Shown: piece by piece, positions 7,095 through 9,490 of the stretch
Numbering within the stretch: the first letter of the stretch is position 1
How the letters are laid out: the number at the start of each line of letters is the position of its first letter
Assembly: GCA_021413565.1 (NCBI GenBank)
Contig: JAIOQC010000027.1
Location: forward strand, 1 to 9,490
DNA: 9,490 bases
DNA from: Candidatus Nomurabacteria bacterium
GTDB lineage: Bacteria; Patescibacteriota; Minisyncoccia; Phycocordibacterales; UBA9973
Direction: 5' to 3'
Made by a program: the position numbers and the translations under genes
Notes under the pieces: model-generated
The model's input: the letters and a program-made list of their open reading frames with translations, nothing else
What the model was told of the DNA's origin: nothing
Database searches by the model: none

Positions 7095-7739
7095 ATGCGG
7101 AAAATTACTGATATATACGAAGAATACAAAATCATGCCGAATTTGCAGACGCATCAGTTGCGAGTGGCGGCAGTTGCACAACAAATTTGTGATTCATTAG
7201 ATGTACTAGTTGATAGGAATAGTATTTTGACTGCTTGTTTGTTGCACGATATGGGTAATATTATTAAGTTCAAACTTGATTATTTCCCAGAGTTCAATGA
7301 ACCGCAAGGTCTTGTTTATTGGGAAGAAGTTCAGAGTGATTATATAAAGAAATATGGAGAAGATGAACACCATGCAACTATTAAGATAGTTAAAGAATTG
7401 GGTCAATCTAATCTTGTTGCCAGCCTAATAGATGTCATTGATTTCAAGCATGTTGATGAAAATGGACACAAGATGAGCATAGAAGAGAAAATTTGTGTTT
7501 ATGTAGATAATCGAGTTAGTCCTCATAGCATTGTATCTTTGTATGAGCGCGCAGAAGAAGCTCGACATAGATATAAAGATCATCGTAATCGTATTGAAGA
7601 CATAGAACATATGAGATTTTTAGAAAAATTAGAAGTTTTTGAACAAGAAATTTTTTCTCATTCAACTCTGAAGCCAGAAAATATAACTAATGAATCTTCT
7701 TTTCCAATAATTGAGAGTTTAAGAGAGTTTCAAATTTAA
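7095..7739 (+). CDS. HD-domain phosphohydrolase-like protein
   Basis: A small HD-superfamily protein, expected to be a metal-dependent phosphohydrolase acting on nucleotides or a signalling nucleotide; the substrate cannot be told. Counted from the ATG at 7095 (214 residues), the metal-ligand pattern is H20 (in THQLRV), H51-D52 (in LLHDMGN) and D138 (in VYVDNRV), with extra histidines H92-H93 (in DEHHATI). It lacks the synthetase half of RelA/SpoT and any accessory domain. An in-frame ATG at 7080 would add five residues but is part of the preceding hairpin stem, so 7095 is preferred. A TATGAT at 7079-7084 lies only 10 bases upstream, so a leaderless message is possible. The last codons form one arm of a 10-bp hairpin spanning the stop codon. 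Confidence 0.8.
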   Translation: MRKITDIYEEYKIMPNLQTHQLRVAAVAQQICDSLDVLVDRNSILTACLLHDMGNIIKFKLDYFPEFNEPQGLVYWEEVQSDYIKKYGEDEHHATIKIVKELGQSNLVASLIDVIDFKHVDENGHKMSIEEKICVYVDNRVSPHSIVSLYERAEEARHRYKDHRNRIEDIEHMRFLEKLEVFEQEIFSHSTLKPENITNESSFPIIESLREFQI

Positions 7740-7757
7740 AATATAACTTGAAACTCT
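7724..7757 (+). other. Stem-loop spanning the stop codon of the HD gene
   Basis: AGAGTTTCAA (7724-7733) pairs perfectly with TTGAAACTCT (7748-7757) around a 14-base loop containing the TAA stop. No U-tract follows directly, so it is not a classic terminator. The right arm can pair instead with a downstream segment at 7874-7884. Confidence 0.6.
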
Positions 7758-7884
7758 GTCAAAGGTGTGTCTTTTTGAAAAAATACTTGCAGGAGTAGTA
7801 TATAAGAGTATAGTGATAGTAGGGTTATTGTTAGATGTGTTACCTAGAACACCATTTATAGGGGACATATTGTTTTGACAGAGT
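7753..7884. repeat. 132-bp segment bounded by 11-bp perfect inverted repeats
   Basis: ACTCTGTCAAA (7753-7763) and TTTGACAGAGT (7874-7884) are perfect reverse complements. Beyond them, both ends show TGTC followed by a T- or C-rich run, a weak extension of the similarity. The interior has no open reading frame that I would call. It could be a MITE-like relic or a long-range RNA pairing. No target duplication is apparent. Confidence 0.5.
7775..7804 (+). promoter_or_regulatory. Possible promoter in the intergenic region
   Basis: TTGAAA (7775-7780) and TATATA (7799-7804) are 18 bases apart. It is plausible but not distinctive in such AT-rich DNA. It could feed a transcript ending at the terminator near 8013. 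Confidence 0.3.
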
Positions 7885-7903
7885 GCTGTAACATTATTAT
7901 TGT
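7875..7903 (+). promoter_or_regulatory. Strong-looking promoter of a candidate small RNA
   Basis: A perfect -35 TTGACA (7875-7880) is followed after 17 bases by TATTGT (7898-7903). Transcription would begin near 7910. The -35 is embedded in the right arm of the 11-bp inverted repeat. No gene starts within the next 280 bases on this strand. Confidence 0.5.
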
Positions 7904-7909
7904 AAACAA

Positions 7910-8013
7910 ATCTCTTTCATCCTTCGTCCCACTTAGTTTTAAGCTACGGTAATATCTCTACGATAGTCCTAATAAACAATTCTTTCATTTTATGAAAGGA
8001 TTTTTTGTTTTTT
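7910..8013 (+). ncRNA. Candidate small RNA of about 100 nt
   Basis: Inferred only from a near-consensus promoter (7875-7903) followed by an intrinsic terminator (7982-8013), with no convincing reading frame between them. The body contains a weak CTTA/TAAG hairpin and a CTACG direct repeat about 14 bases apart. It matches no RNA family that I recognise; tRNA, SRP RNA, RNase P RNA and tmRNA signatures are absent. Confidence 0.3.
7982..8013 (+). terminator. Intrinsic terminator in the intergenic region
   Basis: CTTTCAT (7982-7988) and ATGAAAG (7992-7998) form a 7-bp stem with a 3-base loop, followed by a T-rich tail of six T, G and six T from 8001. It ends either the candidate small RNA or read-through from the HD gene. 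Confidence 0.7.
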
Positions 8014-8022
8014 GATATTTCC

Positions 8023-8129
8023 GCAAATCTTATCAATAAAAAAGTCCTCGCCCTCCTGCCAATGACTGACACTGTCGGGCAGGGATGAGGGGGAAGAGGA
8101 GCCAGACATTTTTTCTTTAAAAGATTTGC
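8023..8129. repeat. 107-bp GC-rich imperfect palindrome
   Basis: The outer arms GCAAATCTT (8023-8031) and AAGATTTGC (8121-8129) are perfect reverse complements. Inside, AAAAAAGTC (8038-8046) pairs with GAC plus a T-run (8105-8114) across a one-base bulge, and CCTC/CTGCC blocks pair with GGCAGG/GAGG blocks around an apex near 8061-8077. The core is strongly GC-rich in AT-rich DNA. On the minus strand the inner hairpin is followed by six T, so it could terminate antisense transcription. It may be a palindromic repeat or MITE-type element. Confidence 0.6.
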
Positions 8130-8183
8130 TCCAGTAAACTCTGCTGGTCATAATATTTTGTTCGCCTTTTGACCTATCTAGGG

Positions 8184-8189
8184 TATAAT
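8184..8189 (+). promoter_or_regulatory. -10 box of the beta-CASP gene, leaderless arrangement
   Basis: A perfect TATAAT ends 9 bases before the ATG at 8199, so transcription would begin at or within a few bases of the start codon. The -35 is weak: TTCGCC at 8161-8166 has 17-base spacing. TTGACC at 8169-8174 is too close to serve. Confidence 0.55.
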
Positions 8190-8198
8190 GAGACTTAT

Positions 8199-9490
8199 AT
8201 GGCAAATGACACACAACTGAAACTCACTTTCTGCTCAGGAGCGGGGACAGTTACAGGGGCAAATTTTTTATTAGAAGGTAATGGTAAGAAATTTTTAATT
8301 GATTGTGGTCTTATTCAGGGTGAAAAATTAGCGGATGATGAAAACTGGAATTTATTTCCTTATAAAGCAAATGAAATAGACATTCTTTTTATTACTCACG
8401 GGCACATTGATCATATTGGCCGTATCCCAAAGTTAATTTCTGAGGGTTTTGCTGGTAAGATTGTTTCGACTATTCCAACTAAAGAAATTTCTGAAGTCAT
8501 GCTCGCTGATACTGCACATTTATTGTCTCGTGATGACAGTTTGGGTCTTGATAAAATATATACTGCAGAGAATATTAAAAAAGCGATGGATATGTGGGAA
8601 ACTATTGACTATGGTATCAAATTAAATGTTGACCATGGTTTTCAATTTTCATTTATTGATGCTGGACATATTCTTGGGTCAGGTATGCTTGAGATAAAAT
8701 ATAATGATAAAAAGATTGTATTTACAGGAGACTTAGGTAATTCTCCATCACCACTTTTACCTGATACTGTATTATTCAAAGATGCAGACTATTTATTCAT
8801 GGAATCTGTTTATGGTGACCGTAATCATGAAGATAGAATTGAAAGAAAACATAAACTTGAGCAAATCATTCGAGAGAATTATGAAAGAAAAGGTACATTA
8901 ATGATTCCAACTTTTTCCTTAGAAAGAACCCAAGAATTATTATATGAGATAGATTCTTTGATTGAGAGTAAGAGGTTGCCAGTGATGCCAGTTTTTCTTG
9001 ATTCACCATTGGCTATTAAATTGACAGCTGTTTATATGAAATATGGAAAATATTTCAATGAGAAAGCCAAGAATATTATTGCTACTGGTAACAACCTGTT
9101 CTCATTTGCAGGACTCAAAATGACAGAAGAAACAGAAGAGTCTAAGGCAATTTTACATACTCCAAATCCGAAGATTATTATAGCGGGAAGTGGTATGTCC
9201 AATGGTGGGCGTATTATTCATCATGAAAAGAATTATCTTCCTGATCCAAATAACACTATATTACTCATTGGTTATCAGTCTGTTGGCACTTTGGGTCGCT
9301 CTATATCAGATGGTATAAAAATGTTGCATATTCAAGGTTTAGAAATACCATTGCGTGCTCATGTTGAGATGATTAGTGGATATTCAGGACACAAAGATTC
9401 TGATCACTTGGTAGAATTCGTATCTCACACAGCACCTACTGTTAAAAAGATTTTTATTGTAATGGGTGAACCTAAGTCTGCATTATTTCT
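8199..9490 (+). CDS. Metallo-beta-lactamase/beta-CASP protein, probable ribonuclease (3' end outside window)
   Basis: Probably a zinc-dependent RNA-processing nuclease of the CPSF73/RNase J-like beta-CASP group, acting in the cytoplasm. The 430 residues visible contain the metal motif HGHIDH (67-72), a further ligand H157 (in DAGHILG), D178 (in FTGDLGN), the beta-CASP motif-A-type acid E202 (in MESVYGDR) and a late histidine H398 (in SGYSGHKD). AGSGMSNGGR (329-338) and GYQSVGTLGR (358-367) are typical of the CPSF-like bacterial/archaeal subgroup. It lacks the C-terminal domain arrangement of RNase J as far as seen. The end near GEPKSALF suggests only a few dozen residues are missing. ATG 8199 gives the usual N-terminus (CSGAGTVTG at 12-20). 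The start lies just below a TATAAT box. RNA cleavage is inferred from family; no substrate is known here. Confidence 0.92.
   Translation, partial: MANDTQLKLTFCSGAGTVTGANFLLEGNGKKFLIDCGLIQGEKLADDENWNLFPYKANEIDILFITHGHIDHIGRIPKLISEGFAGKIVSTIPTKEISEVMLADTAHLLSRDDSLGLDKIYTAENIKKAMDMWETIDYGIKLNVDHGFQFSFIDAGHILGSGMLEIKYNDKKIVFTGDLGNSPSPLLPDTVLFKDADYLFMESVYGDRNHEDRIERKHKLEQIIRENYERKGTLMIPTFSLERTQELLYEIDSLIESKRLPVMPVFLDSPLAIKLTAVYMKYGKYFNEKAKNIIATGNNLFSFAGLKMTEETEESKAILHTPNPKIIIAGSGMSNGGRIIHHEKNYLPDPNNTILLIGYQSVGTLGRSISDGIKMLHIQGLEIPLRAHVEMISGYSGHKDSDHLVEFVSHTAPTVKKIFIVMGEPKSALF

Noticed and set aside
8169..8189. TTGACC followed by TATAAT as a promoter pair
   Set aside because: The spacing is only 9 bases, too short for sigma-70-type recognition; only the TATAAT is kept as a -10.
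7740..8198. tRNA, tmRNA, SRP RNA, RNase P RNA or CRISPR array in the gene-free stretch
   Set aside because: No T-loop GGTTCGA-like motif, no CCA end, none of the conserved core sequences and no regularly spaced repeats were found.
7990..8214. Minus-strand open frame of 74 codons
   Set aside because: It runs through the 8023-8129 palindrome and a plus-strand terminator, has no recognisable domain, and its start lies inside the beta-CASP gene. It looks like a translated repeat and not a gene.
1..9490. Alternative genetic code with TGA read as glycine, as in some CPR lineages
   Set aside because: All genes are full length under the standard code with no in-frame TGA. The absence of TGA among the seven visible stops is expected in AT-rich DNA.

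Overview
The window looks like AT-rich bacterial DNA from the Candidate Phyla Radiation (Patescibacteria), most likely a Parcubacteria-like lineage. This is inferred from four things: a large Cys-rich protein of a type I remember from CPR genomes; a very short-LID adenylate kinase; a UMP kinase of the archaeal type; and a large TraD/VirB4-like DNA-transport ATPase next to housekeeping genes. None of the inspected starts has an obvious GGAGG-type Shine-Dalgarno site. The standard code fits: no gene needs TGA as a sense codon, and all seven visible stops are TAA or TAG.

Layout. Positions 1-6516 hold a tight same-strand run: adenylate kinase-like (1-594), archaeal-type UMP kinase (594-1280, 1-base overlap), a Cys-rich zinc-ribbon protein (1297-3051), type I methionine aminopeptidase (3081-3845) and a TraD/VirB4-like P-loop ATPase (about 3820-6483). 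The run ends at a clear intrinsic terminator (6486-6516). Next is a self-contained nucleoside diphosphate kinase unit (6574-7047) with its own promoter and a closing hairpin, then an HD-domain protein (7095-7739). Positions 7740-8198 have no convincing gene but are structured. They hold competing inverted repeats, a near-consensus promoter followed about 100 bp later by an intrinsic terminator (a candidate small RNA), and a GC-rich imperfect palindrome of about 107 bp. The window ends inside a metallo-beta-lactamase/beta-CASP protein (8199 onward) whose start lies about 10 bases below a perfect TATAAT, suggesting a leaderless message.

The genes combine nucleotide phosphorylation (NMP kinase, UMP kinase, NDP kinase), protein N-terminal maturation, probable RNA processing or decay, and DNA/protein transport. 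The most unusual parts are the zinc-ribbon protein, with one ribbon apparently stripped of its cysteines and codon use unlike its neighbours; the 94-bp palindrome with perfect 19-bp arms at the 5' end of the ATPase gene; and the structured 7.7-8.2 kb intergenic region. I see no CRISPR array, transposase, tRNA or rRNA.
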